Shown: piece after piece, positions 46,878-57,846 of the stretch
How positions within the stretch are numbered: position 1 is the first letter of the stretch
How the letters are laid out: the number at the start of each line of letters is the position of its first letter
NCBI GenBank assembly: GCA_009763385.1
Contig: CM019823.1
Coordinates: 29,787,845 to 29,851,844, forward strand
DNA from: Coix lacryma-jobi var. lacryma-jobi
Taxonomy: Eukaryota; Streptophyta; Magnoliopsida; Poales; Poaceae
Reading direction: 5' to 3'
DNA: 64,000 bases
Notes under the pieces: generated by a model
What the model saw: the letters and a program-made list of their open reading frames with translations, nothing else
Databases searched by the model: none
Told to the model about the DNA's origin: nothing
Program-made: the position numbers and the translations under genes

Positions 46878-47723
46878 ACACTAGGTTTGCAAGCCCACAA
46901 ACATGTCATATGCCACCACTAGATCATGTAAACATAGAAGGCAATAGTGGTAACATATATACACCAAATTCATTTTGTTTCCTTGAATGATCCTAAATTA
47001 TCACTTGTATGTCTATATGCACTAAACATGTCCTTACAAATGTACTCCCTCCATATAGGAAAAAATGACGTTTAGAACATCATTTAGCATACCAAGGAGT
47101 GATTAATTAGTGTAGAGTTTTCCATGTATGCCCCTAATAAATACGGTTGTGGGTGTGTTCTATCCAAGAAAGTTCCCTAGCTTGAATGGCTAGTGCAGTG
47201 CGGCTTTAGTTCTGAAGGTGTTGAGTTCGAGTCCTGGTGGACTCAAGGTTTTTTTATGGTTCTGTGTTTGTTTTTGTCCAGGTGGGCGACAGAGCTGCAT
47301 GTCGCTGTTTACAGCTTGCGTGACGCTCTTTTTTTTAAAAAAAATTGTCATGCCTGGCACTCATTTTTTTTAAAAAAAAATTTGCCGTGGCGCGTTTCGG
47401 CGCTCGGAAGGTTGATTTCGGCTACGCTCGTTTGGTTTAACAAGAGCTGCGATTGGAGCAGTGTGCATGGTGAGCGGCTCGAGACCGTGCGGAGTAGCTG
47501 CATGCGCGCATGACAGGCCGAGCGGCGCGGAGTAACTGCATGCTGCCTGCGTACGGATACCGATGAGGCAGGGGCAAAGAAGTCCAGCTTAGCGTCTCCA
47601 TGGCTAGAACGACATTTTAATCACAATCCAGGGAAAGAGCCAGGACGTCATTTTTTCGCTATGTCAACCAACTTTACCTTACGTTGTCGAAGGAGAGGCA
47701 TGTCATATATATATGGGGTGTGC
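46878..47723. other. 3' untranslated internal part of the SIRE-type element, right piece, with an inserted segment
   Basis: Continues the SIRE 3' region. About 47,042-47,660 looks like a further insertion: its ends share GAAAAAATGACGT in inverted orientation (47,060 and 47,650) and it begins with CTCCCTCCATATAGG, MITE-like. It contains the tRNA-like segment listed separately. Confidence 0.45.
47178..47252 (+). other. tRNA-like segment (possible SINE head), low confidence
   Basis: TGGCTAGTGCAGTGCGG resembles a pol III A box, and GTTCGAGTCC about 40 bases later is a good B box. A run of T follows at about 47,252. No cloverleaf of normal size can be drawn, so it is not called as a tRNA gene. 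Confidence 0.3.
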
Positions 47724-50426
47724 TCAACTCATATTGGAGAAATCAATAATGTTCAATTCATTTCTTAACTTGCAAAATCTCTTCTCATCAAGTGGCTTAG
47801 TGAATATATCCGCTAGTTGATCATCGGTGCCACCACTCTCAATTGATATATCCCCTTTTTGTTGGTGATCTCTAATAAAATGATGTCTAATGTCAATGTG
47901 CTTGGTTCTAGAATGTTGAACCGGGTTATTGGTAAGCTTGATTGCACTTTCATTATCACATAGCAATGGCACTTCCTTGAATTGGATCCCAAAATCATCC
48001 AAAGTAGCTTTCATCCACAACAATTGAGCACAACAACTACCAACACTAATATATTCGACTTCGGCGGTAGAGAGTGCCACACTATTTTGCTTCTTTGATG
48101 ACCAAGACACGAGTGATCTTCCAAGTAGTTGACATGTGCCACTAGTGCTCTTTCTATCCACTTTGCAACCCGCATAGTCGGAGTCCGAATATCCAATTAA
48201 TTCAAAGTTTGACCCCTCGGGATACCACAATCCAACATTTTGTGTATGCTTCAAGTACCTCAAAATTCTCTTTGTAGCCATCAAATGACTTTCTCTTGGA
48301 GAGGCTTGAAATCTTGCACACATGCACACACTAAACATGACATCCGGTCTAGAAGCGGTAACATATAGCAAACATCCAATCATAAACCGATAGAGCTTTT
48401 GATCAACCATGTTGCCACTTGCATCACTATCTAAATGACCATTGGTGCCCATAGGTGTACTAATTGATTTAGCATCTTGCAAGCCAAATTTCTTTATCAT
48501 GTTCCGTATGTACTTTCCTTGACTAATAAATGTGCCACTCTTCATTTGTTTAATTTGGAGACCAAGAAAGTAGCTAAGTTCTCCAATCATGGACATCTCA
48601 AATTCATTTGCCATCATTTTCCGAAATTCTTCACAATAGTCTTGATTTGTCGAGCCAAATATGATATCATCAACATAGATTTGCAACACAAACAAATCAC
48701 TTCCAATCTTTTTAGTGAAGAGATTAGTGTCTACCTTTCCCATTTTGAACCCTTTAGAGAGTAAGAAATATCTCAATCTCTCATACCATGCTCTAGGTGC
48801 TTGCTTCAAGCCATACAATGCCTTCTTCAACTTGTAAACATGGTCGGGCTTCTTCTTATCTTCAAGACCAGGAGGTTGTTCAACATACACTAGCTCATTT
48901 ATGTAGCCATTTAAGAATGCACTCTTCACATCCATTTGATAGAGCTTGATGTTGTGGGCACAAGCATAGGCTAATAGGATTCTAATTGCCTCTAATCTTG
49001 CAACCGGTGCATAAGTCTCACCAAAGTCAAGACCCTCAATTTGGGTGTAACCTTGAGCAACTAGTCTTGCTTTGTTTCTCACAACTATGCCATCTTGATC
49101 TCGCTTGTTTCTAAACACCCACTTGGTACCTATCACATTATGATTCTTTGGTCTTTCTACCAATTCCCAAACTTGGTTCCTTGTGAAATTGTTTAATTCT
49201 TCATGCATAGCATTTACCCAATCAACATCTTCCAAAGCTTCATCTATTCTTGTAGGCTCAATGGATGATACAAATGAATAATGTTCACAAAAAGATGCCA
49301 ATCTTGATCTTGTTTGCACACCACTTGTAATATCATCAATTACACGGTCTAGGGGATGATCTCTTGCAATATGAGTGGGTTGGAGCACTTGAACTTGTTG
49401 ACTTGCATTAGCTTGCACATTGGATTGAACCCTTTGAGATGAACTAGCACCATCATCTTTTTGATCTTGCACTAGAGAACCACTAGTTTGCACAATAGGA
49501 GAAGGGAGCACTTGATCTTTGTCATCTTGAATATCAATCACTTGCTTTGGCCTAATATCACCAATGTCCATGTTCTTCATAGCATTCACTAATTGAGATC
49601 CTCTCACATCATCAAGATTTTCTTCTTGTTCTTGTGCCCCATTGGTTTCATCAAATTCCACATCATGAACTTCTTCCAATTGACCACTTCCCAGATTCCA
49701 TACTCTATATGCTTTGCTAGTTGTAGAATAACCAAGCAAGAAACCTTCATCACACTTCTTCTCAAATTTGCTCAATCTAGTGCCCTTCTTGAGAATATAG
49801 TATTTGCAACCAAAAACCCGAAAGTATGCAATATTGGGCTTTCTTCCACTCAAGAGTTCATATGGGGTCATTTCCAACATAGGATGGCAATAGAGTCTAT
49901 TTATGTAGTAGCAAGCCGTGTTGATTGCTTCGGCCCAAAAAGAATGACTAACATCATATTCACTCAACATTGATCTACCCATATCAATAAGAGTTCTATT
50001 CTTCCTCTCTACCAAGCCATTGGATTGAGGTGTGTACTTGGGAGAGAATTGATGTTTAATGTCATATTCATCACATAATTCATCAACTCTAGTGTTCTTG
50101 AATTCACTACCATTGTCACTTCTAACTCTTTTGATAGTTGTTTCAAATTCATTGCAAACTCTCTTGACAAAAGATTTGAAAGTTGAATATGCATCACTTT
50201 TATCACTAAGAAAGAACACCCAAGTATATCTAGTGAAATCATCCACAATGACAAATCCATATTTGTTACCTCCAATACTTGTGTAAGTGGTTGGTCCAAA
50301 CAAGTCCATGTGCAACAATTCAAATGCCTTGCAAGTACTCATGATGCTCTTTTTTAGTATGAGTGTTTCCAACTTGTTTGCCGGCTTGACATGCACTACA
50401 TAACTTGTCTTTTTCAAATTCAACAT
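47724..50426 (-). CDS. SIRE-type copia integrase-RT-RNase H, 900 codons open
   Basis: This is the enzymatic part of the polyprotein and is uninterrupted. Integrase core: LLHMDLFGPTTY, then RVRSDNGSEFKN and QSNGLVERKNRTL hold the D-D-E residues. RT: YQMDVKSAFLNGYINE, ALYGLKQAPRAWYERL and catalytic LQIYVDDIIFGSTN. RNase H: YSDSDYAGCKVDRKSTSG, ALSTAEVEYISVG and a closing LADIFTKPLDEKRF. The start of the frame is not a true start: about 70 bases at its beginning overlap the preceding frame, and homology passes from one to the other near 50,340 (a frameshift). All catalytic acids visible to me are intact. Confidence 0.9.
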   Translation of the reverse strand: MLNLKKTSYVVHVKPANKLETLILKKSIMSTCKAFELLHMDLFGPTTYTSIGGNKYGFVIVDDFTRYTWVFFLSDKSDAYSTFKSFVKRVCNEFETTIKRVRSDNGSEFKNTRVDELCDEYDIKHQFSPKYTPQSNGLVERKNRTLIDMGRSMLSEYDVSHSFWAEAINTACYYINRLYCHPMLEMTPYELLSGRKPNIAYFRVFGCKYYILKKGTRLSKFEKKCDEGFLLGYSTTSKAYRVWNLGSGQLEEVHDVEFDETNGAQEQEENLDDVRGSQLVNAMKNMDIGDIRPKQVIDIQDDKDQVLPSPIVQTSGSLVQDQKDDGASSSQRVQSNVQANASQQVQVLQPTHIARDHPLDRVIDDITSGVQTRSRLASFCEHYSFVSSIEPTRIDEALEDVDWVNAMHEELNNFTRNQVWELVERPKNHNVIGTKWVFRNKRDQDGIVVRNKARLVAQGYTQIEGLDFGETYAPVARLEAIRILLAYACAHNIKLYQMDVKSAFLNGYINELVYVEQPPGLEDKKKPDHVYKLKKALYGLKQAPRAWYERLRYFLLSKGFKMGKVDTNLFTKKIGSDLFVLQIYVDDIIFGSTNQDYCEEFRKMMANEFEMSMIGELSYFLGLQIKQMKSGTFISQGKYIRNMIKKFGLQDAKSISTPMGTNGHLDSDASGNMVDQKLYRFMIGCLLYVTASRPDVMFSVCMCARFQASPRESHLMATKRILRYLKHTQNVGLWYPEGSNFELIGYSDSDYAGCKVDRKSTSGTCQLLGRSLVSWSSKKQNSVALSTAEVEYISVGSCCAQLLWMKATLDDFGIQFKEVPLLCDNESAIKLTNNPVQHSRTKHIDIRHHFIRDHQQKGDISIESGGTDDQLADIFTKPLDEKRFCKLRNELNIIDFSNMS

Positions 50427-50965
50427 CTTTCAAGCCTCTAACCAAGTTATGCTTCACTAGCTTGTTTAATTGTTTCATGCCAACATGACCAAGCCTTCGA
50501 TGCCAAAGCCAACCTATACTAGATTTAGTGAGCAAGCATGTTGATAATTGAGTTTCACTAGCACCAAAATCAACCAAGTAGAGGTTCTCATATCTAAAGC
50601 CTTTGAATATCAAGTTAGAACCATCTACACTTATGATCTCTACATCATCAACACCAAATATGCATTTGAAACCAAGATCACAAAGTTGAGCTACCGACAA
50701 TAGATTGAAGTTCAAGCTCTCTACTAGTAGCATATTTGAAATACTCAAGTCATTTGATATTGCAATCTTACCAAGCCCCTTTACTTTGCCTTTGCTATTG
50801 TCACCAAAAGTGATAGAATCATAGTCATTGCCACTTGATGAGAGAGAGTTGAACATTTTACTATCACCGGTCATGTGTTGAGAGCACCCACTATCAAGAA
50901 CCCAATGCCTTCCTCCGGCTTTATAATTAACCTACAAAACAATTTAATGTTTCTTAGGTACCCAT
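50320..50965 (-). pseudogene. SIRE-type copia protease and integrase zinc finger, frameshifted from pol
   Basis: The protease core RHWVLDSGCSQHMTGD (about 50,870-50,930) has an intact DSG. Downstream are LWHRRLGHVGMKQLNKLVKH and CSACQAGKQ, the integrase HHCC region. The frame shifts near 50,340 before joining the main pol frame. Upstream the protein is cut at VWVPKKH by the solo LTR. Confidence 0.85.
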
Positions 50966-52316
50966 TGAAAGGATCGAAATGCCTAGAGGGGGGTGAATAG
51001 GCGTAATCTGAAATTTACAAACTATTGCAGCGGATTAAATCATGGGTATCAGAATATACGGTCCTAAGGGGAATTTATGGACTTGTCCACAAATTCCGAT
51101 GAGGACCAAAATTCTGAATCCCGGAGAGTAGTGATCTTAACAAATTAAGAATTGAATTGCTCAATAACTAAAATTAGTTCACCACACAAGTAGAGTAGAA
51201 GTTGTAATTTCACGCCTTTTGCTTGCTTCGCCACCTACACACAATATGATTCGATTCTCCACAACAAATATATCAATCACGAGTCACAAGCACAAGTAGA
51301 CACAAGATTTATCCCGAGGTTCGGCCACCCCACAAAGTTGTGCCTATGTCCTCGTTGTTGAGGCGACCACAAAGGTCCTTAGAGTCTCTTTCAACTCCCC
51401 TCTTCCCAAGCGACCACAAAGATCAAGCCCGAGCTTTCCACTAGAATCAAAGGGTAATACAAACTTCCCGGGCACCCTCACAAGCATGAATCAAGGGTGT
51501 CACCGGGCAACGCCTAGCTAGCTAGGGTTCCAAGAACCCAAGAGTAAAAGAGCGAAAATCAAATCACTGGCGGGTGTCACAAGTGCTCAAGAGAAGGATC
51601 TTACTCTCGGAGACGAAATCCACGAAGAGCTCACTCCAATCTCACTCACAAAGATGGGGATCTAAGCAAGAGAGTGAGAGAGTGTGGGAGCTAAAAAAGA
51701 GAGAGAGAGAGCCAAGCCTTTTCCCAAGAGTCTAGTGAATGAAATGAGCAAGCATGTAGGAGAAGAGAGCAGCTCCACTCAAATTTCAACAGCGAACATA
51801 CCGTTGGTGCTTGGATTTGGTTTCAACCAGAATTTTCGGGTAGGGAGGGAAATATATCTGGTGGAGGGTTCACTGGAAGGTCAGAAACAAGAGACCTGGT
51901 GATAGTTGGAATATCTAGGTAGGGAGTGAAAAATATCCAGGGAGAGGTTCTCTATTGGAGCTTATCAATATGAACAAAAGAAATTTAGAAGGTATTCTTG
52001 AAGGATGTCTAGAAAATTTAGGGATGATCAAATGAGCACTTAAGACACTTGCAAGTAATATGATTTCAATCCCTCTTTATAGTACGACATCCTAAACTCA
52101 AGAGAAGTTTAAATGAAATTGAAATTAAAACGAACTTCTCTCAAATTTGAAGCATGGCACCGCATCTTTCTTCGAATCAATAATTGAGGGGTCACATGAT
52201 TCTTTTGCACTTTTCACAAAGATTTATAACTGAAAATCTCATGAAACATCATTAGCTCTTTATATGTTTCATCATCTAATCACCAAAACCCACAACTAGG
52301 ATTTGATGCACTTACA
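50966..52316 (-). mobile_element. Solo LTR of another SIRE-type copia family, TSD CCCAT, nested in gag-pol
   Basis: The 1,351-bp segment starts TGAAAGGATCGAAATGCC and ends GATGCACTTACA. It is flanked by perfect CCCAT copies (50,961-50,965 and 52,317-52,321). Its minus-sense start TGTAAGTGCATCAAATCC and the AGAGGGGGGTGAATAG motif near its plus-left end mark it as SIRE-type. A TATA box (minus CTATAAAG) is at about 52,076-52,083. Excision in silico rejoins GPKQVWVP to PKKH. Confidence 0.9.
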
Positions 52317-54345
52317 CCCATACTTGTTTGGGTCCTCCAAGGTCAGTGACCAAGCTTTTGGGCACCCAAATAGCCTTCTTCTTTGGGCCAAGCATGGGTG
52401 CACCAATGTACTTGACCTTGATACCATTCTCACCTTTAGTAAGCATATAGCAAGAATCAAATATAATGGAAGATGCAAAGGTTTGTTTCTTCATTTTGTT
52501 TTTGCAATGGTTTTCTACATGCCCAACTTGCTTGCAATTAGAGCAAAACCGACCATTGTTCCTCACAAAGCTAGCTTTATGAGTAACAAAGGCCGTCTTG
52601 CCTTTCTTGGGGGTGTAGCCTAATCCCTCTTTTGCATGAGAGAACCTTTGGCTACCCAAGCACTTTAGCAAGCGGGCATCACCACCATATGCATTACCTA
52701 AAGCAGTAGTGAGCTTATCTACCTCTTTCTTTAAGTTATCATTCTCTACCATTAATGTAGCATCACAAGTAAAATCATCACTAAGTGAGGTAGGAGTAGA
52801 TATTGAAGTGCTACATGAAGGATTAGAAGGTGACATAACAATAGGTTTGTAAAAAGATTCATCAATTATATCACAAGTTAATCCCACATCACATGATACA
52901 ACAACCTTTTCCTTATTTTCACTAAGGAGCAAAGAGTGAGCTTTTTCAAGCTTAGTGCGAGCCTTCTCAAGTTCCTCATGGTCTTCCTTTAGATTCTCAT
53001 GAGATGCACTTAGCTCATTAAAGGATTGTTCAAGATCCTTTAACTTCTTAGACAATTCTTTACACTTCTTGCTTTTAGATCTAATAAGGTATTCGGCTTG
53101 TTCTAGCATGTCCATAAGTTGTTCTATACTAGGTTCATCATCATCATCACTAGCATTAGCATTATCATTATCATCTCTATCATCATCATCATCATATTTT
53201 ACCTTAGGGCCCTTGGCCATGAAGCATGATGGTGAGTCAAATAGAGAAGACTAGCTTGTTGTTGGTGAAGGTAGCCAATGCTTTCTTTTTGGATGCCTTG
53301 TCATCATCATCATCATTATCGGCTGAGGCATCACTATCCCATGTGACAACATATGAACCACCCTTCTTATTTTTCTTGAATACATATTTCTCCTTCTTGT
53401 CTTTGTTCTCATTCTTGCTTTTCTTTTTATCTTCTTCATTATCACTAGCATAGGGGCAATCCGCAACAACATGATCCGGGCTCTTGCACTTGTAACATAA
53501 CCTCACAAAGTTCTTATTCTTGAAGTTGTCTCTTCTCTTTCTTGCACCATAGCCCTTCTTCTTCATCATTTTGCCAAACTTGCGAACAAAGAGAGCTAGA
53601 TTCTCATCATCACTATCCATGGTAGAGCCTTCACCTTCACTTGATTCTTCTTTCTTTGCCTTGTGCCCTTGTCCTTGTTCTTGGAGGAAGAAGCTTAGGT
53701 CTTGAAATCCATACTTTTCTTCTTTTTGTCTTCATCCTTCTTCTTTTCATTCTCATCATCACTATCCTGTTGTACTCCTCCTCGGTCATGACATCTCCAA
53801 GTACCTCATTTGGAGAGTTGCCCTTCAAGCCTCCTCTAAACATGATAGTTCTCAACATCTTGAATTTCTTGGGCAAGCACATCAAAAATTTGTGAGAGAA
53901 ATCTTCATCTTTTGTCTTCTCACCCAAAGCCTTGAGATCATTAATAATCACTTGCAACCGGTAGAACATCTCCGGAATGCTCTCATCATCCTTCATCTTG
54001 AAATTAGAGAGTTGATGCTTGAGCATATAAAGCTTTGCTGTCTTCACGGTTGTAGTGCCCTCATATGTTTCTTCCAATCTTGTACACACTTCACTTGCTC
54101 TCTCAAGATCTTTTATTTGTTCAAACACTTTTGAATCCATACCATTATACAAAGTGTTGAGAGCCATAGTATTGCATTGCAAGTTCTCTTGCTCTCTTGG
54201 TGTGGTTGAGGCGGCATCAAGCACAACAAAATCATTTTCGGTGACCTCCCATATTTTAGGATGAATTGAACCAAGATACATTTTCATCTTTCTCTTCCAA
54301 TAATCAAATGAGCTTGTGCCATCAAAGAACGGTGGTTTGCCCCCG
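52317..54345 (-). pseudogene. SIRE-type copia gag, frameshifted
   Basis: The capsid/nucleocapsid part. The N-terminus KPPFFDGTSSFDYWKRKMKMYL (about 54,330-54,270) is the copia gag opening, followed by NTLYNGMDSKVFEQI and LSNFKMKDDESIPEMF. Frame changes occur near 53,765 and near 53,225. The first zinc knuckle is CYKCKSPDHVVADC (about 53,450-53,500). Then comes an acidic stretch and a long coiled coil (SKKCKELSKKLKDLEQSF...). The second knuckle CSNCKQVGHVENHC (about 52,500-52,545) precedes the link to protease. The start codon is unclear. Confidence 0.85.
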
Positions 54346-54433
54346 CCACATGGTTAAACACTATTTGAGCCATTTCTTGACACCGAGGTTGTTAAGCCTT
54401 GCTAATTATGGTGACCACGGCTCCGATACCACT

Positions 54434-56590
54434 TGAAAGGTCCTAATTGGCTAGAGGGGGGTGAATAGCCTAAATAAAAATTCTACAATCTCACTAGAGC
54501 ATAGTATTAGTATTACAAAAGGCCAAAATGTGGTTTGCTCTAGCTCTAAATGTTAGGCAAGCCACCTATTTGCAATTCTAGTAATTTCATATCTCTATGG
54601 CACACAATTGCTATGTCTCTACTTTATCTAGTTAGAAAGCTAACAAGATAAATAAATAGCTCAACACTATGTCACTACTTTTACACTAGAGAGCAGTCTA
54701 GAGAATAAAATAAATCAACTAAATATGTTGTGTTACTCTACTTGCAATTTATCACTACTACTACACAAGGTATACAAATAGCAAGTATGAAAAAGAGATA
54801 AATAATTTCAATACCGACGGTGAAGAGTAGAGGATGATGCCAATCACCAAATAATTAATTCCAATGAGATAAATATGAATCAATTCAATTTACAGGGAGA
54901 TAAGATATGACACAATTAATTTTCCTCCCGAGGTTCACTTGCTTGCCGGCAAGCTAGTCCCCGTTGTGTCCCTCTATACCACGTGGTTCGGTGGCTAATC
55001 GGTATCACACACCGAGCCTCTCAATAGGCGCCACAAGAACCTACCAATGGAGAGAAGTTGAATGACACAAGCAATTCACTAAAGTTGGAATTTGGCACTC
55101 CGCCGGGGAACCACAACAACCCCTCACAAATATCTCCTTGATTGGGGTTGGACACAATCACCAAATCCACTCACCAATCAATCCACCTCCAATCCTCTAG
55201 GTGACGGAAGTCACCAAGAGTAATAAGAAATCCACAATTGCAATAATCACCTAGTGCCACAAGAATATGCAATCTCAAATGCACCTAGGGTTTCCCTCAA
55301 AATCCTCTCTAAAAATTAGCACTGAGCTGAGAGTGGAGAGGAGAGGGAGGTGGATTTCTTGCAGCTCTCTAGATCGACGCTAGAGCACCCAAACTCTCAC
55401 AGGAATCGAGCTCAAATCACTGAGAGTGAGAGAGAGGAAGAAGGAGAGCTTTCTGTGTTCGTGTTCTTCAGTTAGCAGCAGACAACAGACAGAGAGGTAA
55501 AAGAGTTAGTGAGAAAGCTATCGAGCACTGGGAGGAGGCGCTGCCTTAACTCTTTGGCCAAAGGCTCCCAACGGTCACAAGCCACCCCACACATACATGC
55601 ACAACCTGGCCACTCCATACACCCATAGTTACTGACGAACGGGTCCTCCTCCACCAACGATCAGCACCACAGCAGAAAAGGCAACGGGCAAGGAGAACCA
55701 TGAAGCTTCAAGGAAGCTTCCTGCCTCCACTTCCAGCACAGGCTCTTTGCACTCTCTCTCATTTGCATGCACAACAAAAACTCTCTCTCTCTTTAAAAGA
55801 ACGAATGGACCAAGCCACTCCTTCTGAACATGCATGCCTCTGACAAGCTATAGGAGCCTGCCCATTTTAGTCAACACGCATGCAAGTAGTACATACCACC
55901 CATTCTTTCTCCCTTTTTTTATATTTCAGCAGCAGGTTCGGACCAGTTTGAGAGCTAAAACGGACGAGTCAAAATCTCAAAAAGGACCAGTCTATTCCCT
56001 CTCTATCATAGCAAAAACAGACCAGTCCGAAAACCAAATTGGACCAGATCCAACTCCATTTTTGTAGTTGCTTTTACTGGACAACAAACTAATAAAAAAC
56101 TACACATTTTCGTGCCTTTCCAGGTGCTAACTTCAACACAGTATACCAAAATAAATTGACACTAAAGTTAGCATTTTCATAAATAATTTTCAGGCTTCCT
56201 CATGCATCTCACCACATCACTAAGCGTATGCATATGCAAAAGAGACTCACACTTAGTGGCACTAGATAACTATTGTAATTAAAGATTTTTTCTCTTTGTA
56301 GTACGGTTATCTAGCTTAAATCCGGTCACACTCTCTATAGTGCCTTGACCGGCAAAAACAAATATCCTATTTTTATACCTTTGCCTTGAGCCCATAGGAT
56401 TTTATTTTTCTCTTTATTCTTTTCCAAGACGGAGCACGTGGATATCATATTTTTGTTCACCTCCATTACCATGATAATTCTCTAGCTCCATCACTTGGCG
56501 TGTACCAACCTATCTCATATCACAATACTCTTTGCAATAGTTAGTACACATAGGTGTCATCAATTATCCAAAACCAAACTAGAGCTTTCA
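54434..56590 (-). repeat. 5' LTR of the SIRE-type element, also bordering a second remnant
   Basis: 2,157 bp, nearly identical to 40,923-43,077. Hairpins lie at 54,938-54,953 and 55,200-55,215. The primer-binding site is on its left. On its right, 56,591-57,022 repeats the polypurine tract and 3' untranslated sequence found at 43,078-43,508, so this LTR also serves as the 3' LTR of a neighbouring, mostly deleted element. Confidence 0.85.
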
Positions 56591-57022
56591 ATCTCCTCCT
56601 TTTTGGTAATTGATGACAACCATCACAAAGATATGAAATGAATTTAATTTGTGAACTTGAGATGTTTGCCCATGCATTTAGATCATGAATAAGAGTTGGA
56701 CAAGCATTTCAAATTCGGTTTTGATAGTACTAACTCCCCCCTACATATGTGACATATGAGTTTGGTACAATTTCTCACATATGCATAAATAGACATTGTG
56801 GGTGAGCTACTACTATCAAATGATGCTAAAGTATATAGAATGGACCTTTGAAGCGTGATACCATCGGAGTTGCGAATATATATCATCTTTAGCACCATAG
56901 GTAACTAGACATACATCAAAAACTCAAGTACCATGTGAGATCAACATTATAAGTAAAGAGAGTACTAGATTCACTTGGAAGTATGAAAGTCTAGTTACCA
57001 ACCTATGCATACTAGTATTTCA
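56591..57022 (-). mobile_element. 3' internal remnant of a second SIRE-type copy
   Basis: This 432-bp stretch is nearly identical to 43,078-43,508, from the polypurine tract through GCATACTAGTATTTCAA. It lies on the wrong side of the 5' LTR for the main element, and ends abruptly at 57,022. Confidence 0.85.
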
Positions 57023-57178
57023 AGCACCCAAACTGCAGATAGGCCGACATGCGTATCTTCCAATACGCATAGTTCGTCCCATCGAAAAACGGCGGTTTGC
57101 CCACGTCGCGATCCATGTCGCCTTCTGTGGATCTGGAACTGGCTAAGGTGGAAGATCCTTAACCTGCTCCGATACCAA
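57023..57178 (-). pseudogene. 5' gag fragment and primer-binding site of a different copia element
   Basis: On the minus strand the fragment reads MDRDVGKPPFFDGTNYAYWK and then IRMSAYLQFGC, the N-terminus of copia gag, starting near 57,115. Upstream of it lies a primer-binding site TGGTATCGGAGCAGG (about 57,161-57,175). It is joined directly to 3' untranslated sequence of another copy at 57,022/57,023. Confidence 0.8.
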
Positions 57179-57596
57179 TTGAAGGACCGAGAATGCAATA
57201 GCAATGCGACCAGAGGGGGGGTGAATGGGAGCTCAAAAATTTCTCTCGAAACTTTTGGCCTTTGTCCCACAAATCAACCCCCAAAAGCTTCGATCGAAAC
57301 TGTGATGCCCACGACCCTTGGAAGAGGGTGGATGATCCCTAGGATCACAGCGAGGCACCACAAAGTGGCAGCAAACCAAGAACCAAAAGCACCGGCACAA
57401 GTTCGATCCCTAGAAACCGAGTCCCAAACGTAGATTGGAGGCTACGTCGGGAAATCCCCAAATACCGATGCTAACAAGTAGCAAAGATACTTAGAGAGGT
57501 TCCTAGGTGAACTAAAGGGCCAACCGAGAAGTCCAGAAACCAAGCGAAGAAGCCGGGAGAACAAACGCACAAAACCGGAGGCTTCAGCCAAGTCCC

Positions 57597-57846
57597 GGAC
57601 TGTCCGGACTGCAGGTCCCGGACTGTCCGCGGCTACTGCGGACTGTCCGCCAGCCGATCCCGGACTGTCCGCCGGCGAAAATCGCCAAACAGCAACTCTG
57701 CTGGAACCTCCCTGGACGACTTCCGGACTGTCCGCGAGTCCCAACGGCGGACTGTCCGCGGTTCAAAAAACACTTGCCCAACAACGCGGAGTCAGGCCAC
57801 TGGTCTGACCGACCCCGACGCGCGGTAGAACTGGCGGACTGTCCGC
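57597..57846. repeat. Seven dispersed near-palindromes GCGGACTGTCCGC
   Basis: GGACTGTCCG occurs seven times in 250 bp, most often inside GCGGACTGTCCGC, whose arms are perfect complements around a central T. Confidence 0.9.

Larger units (their letters stand above)
40923..56590 (-). mobile_element. SIRE-type Ty1/copia retrotransposon with 2.16-kb LTRs and two nested solo LTRs
   Basis: The direct repeats 40,923-43,077 and 54,434-56,590 run TGAAAGGTCCTAATTGG...ACTAGAGCTTTCA. On the minus strand the right copy is followed by a primer-binding site, TGGTATCGGAGCC (about 54,418-54,432). The left copy is preceded by the polypurine AAAGGAGGAGAT. Gene order gag-PR-INT-RT-RNase H makes it copia; the LTR length and the two-zinc-knuckle, coiled-coil gag fit the SIRE/Maximus lineage. 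The outer flanks show no clean 5-bp duplication (ACTAC at the left), explained below by a shared LTR. Two other LTRs are inserted in it. Confidence 0.85.
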
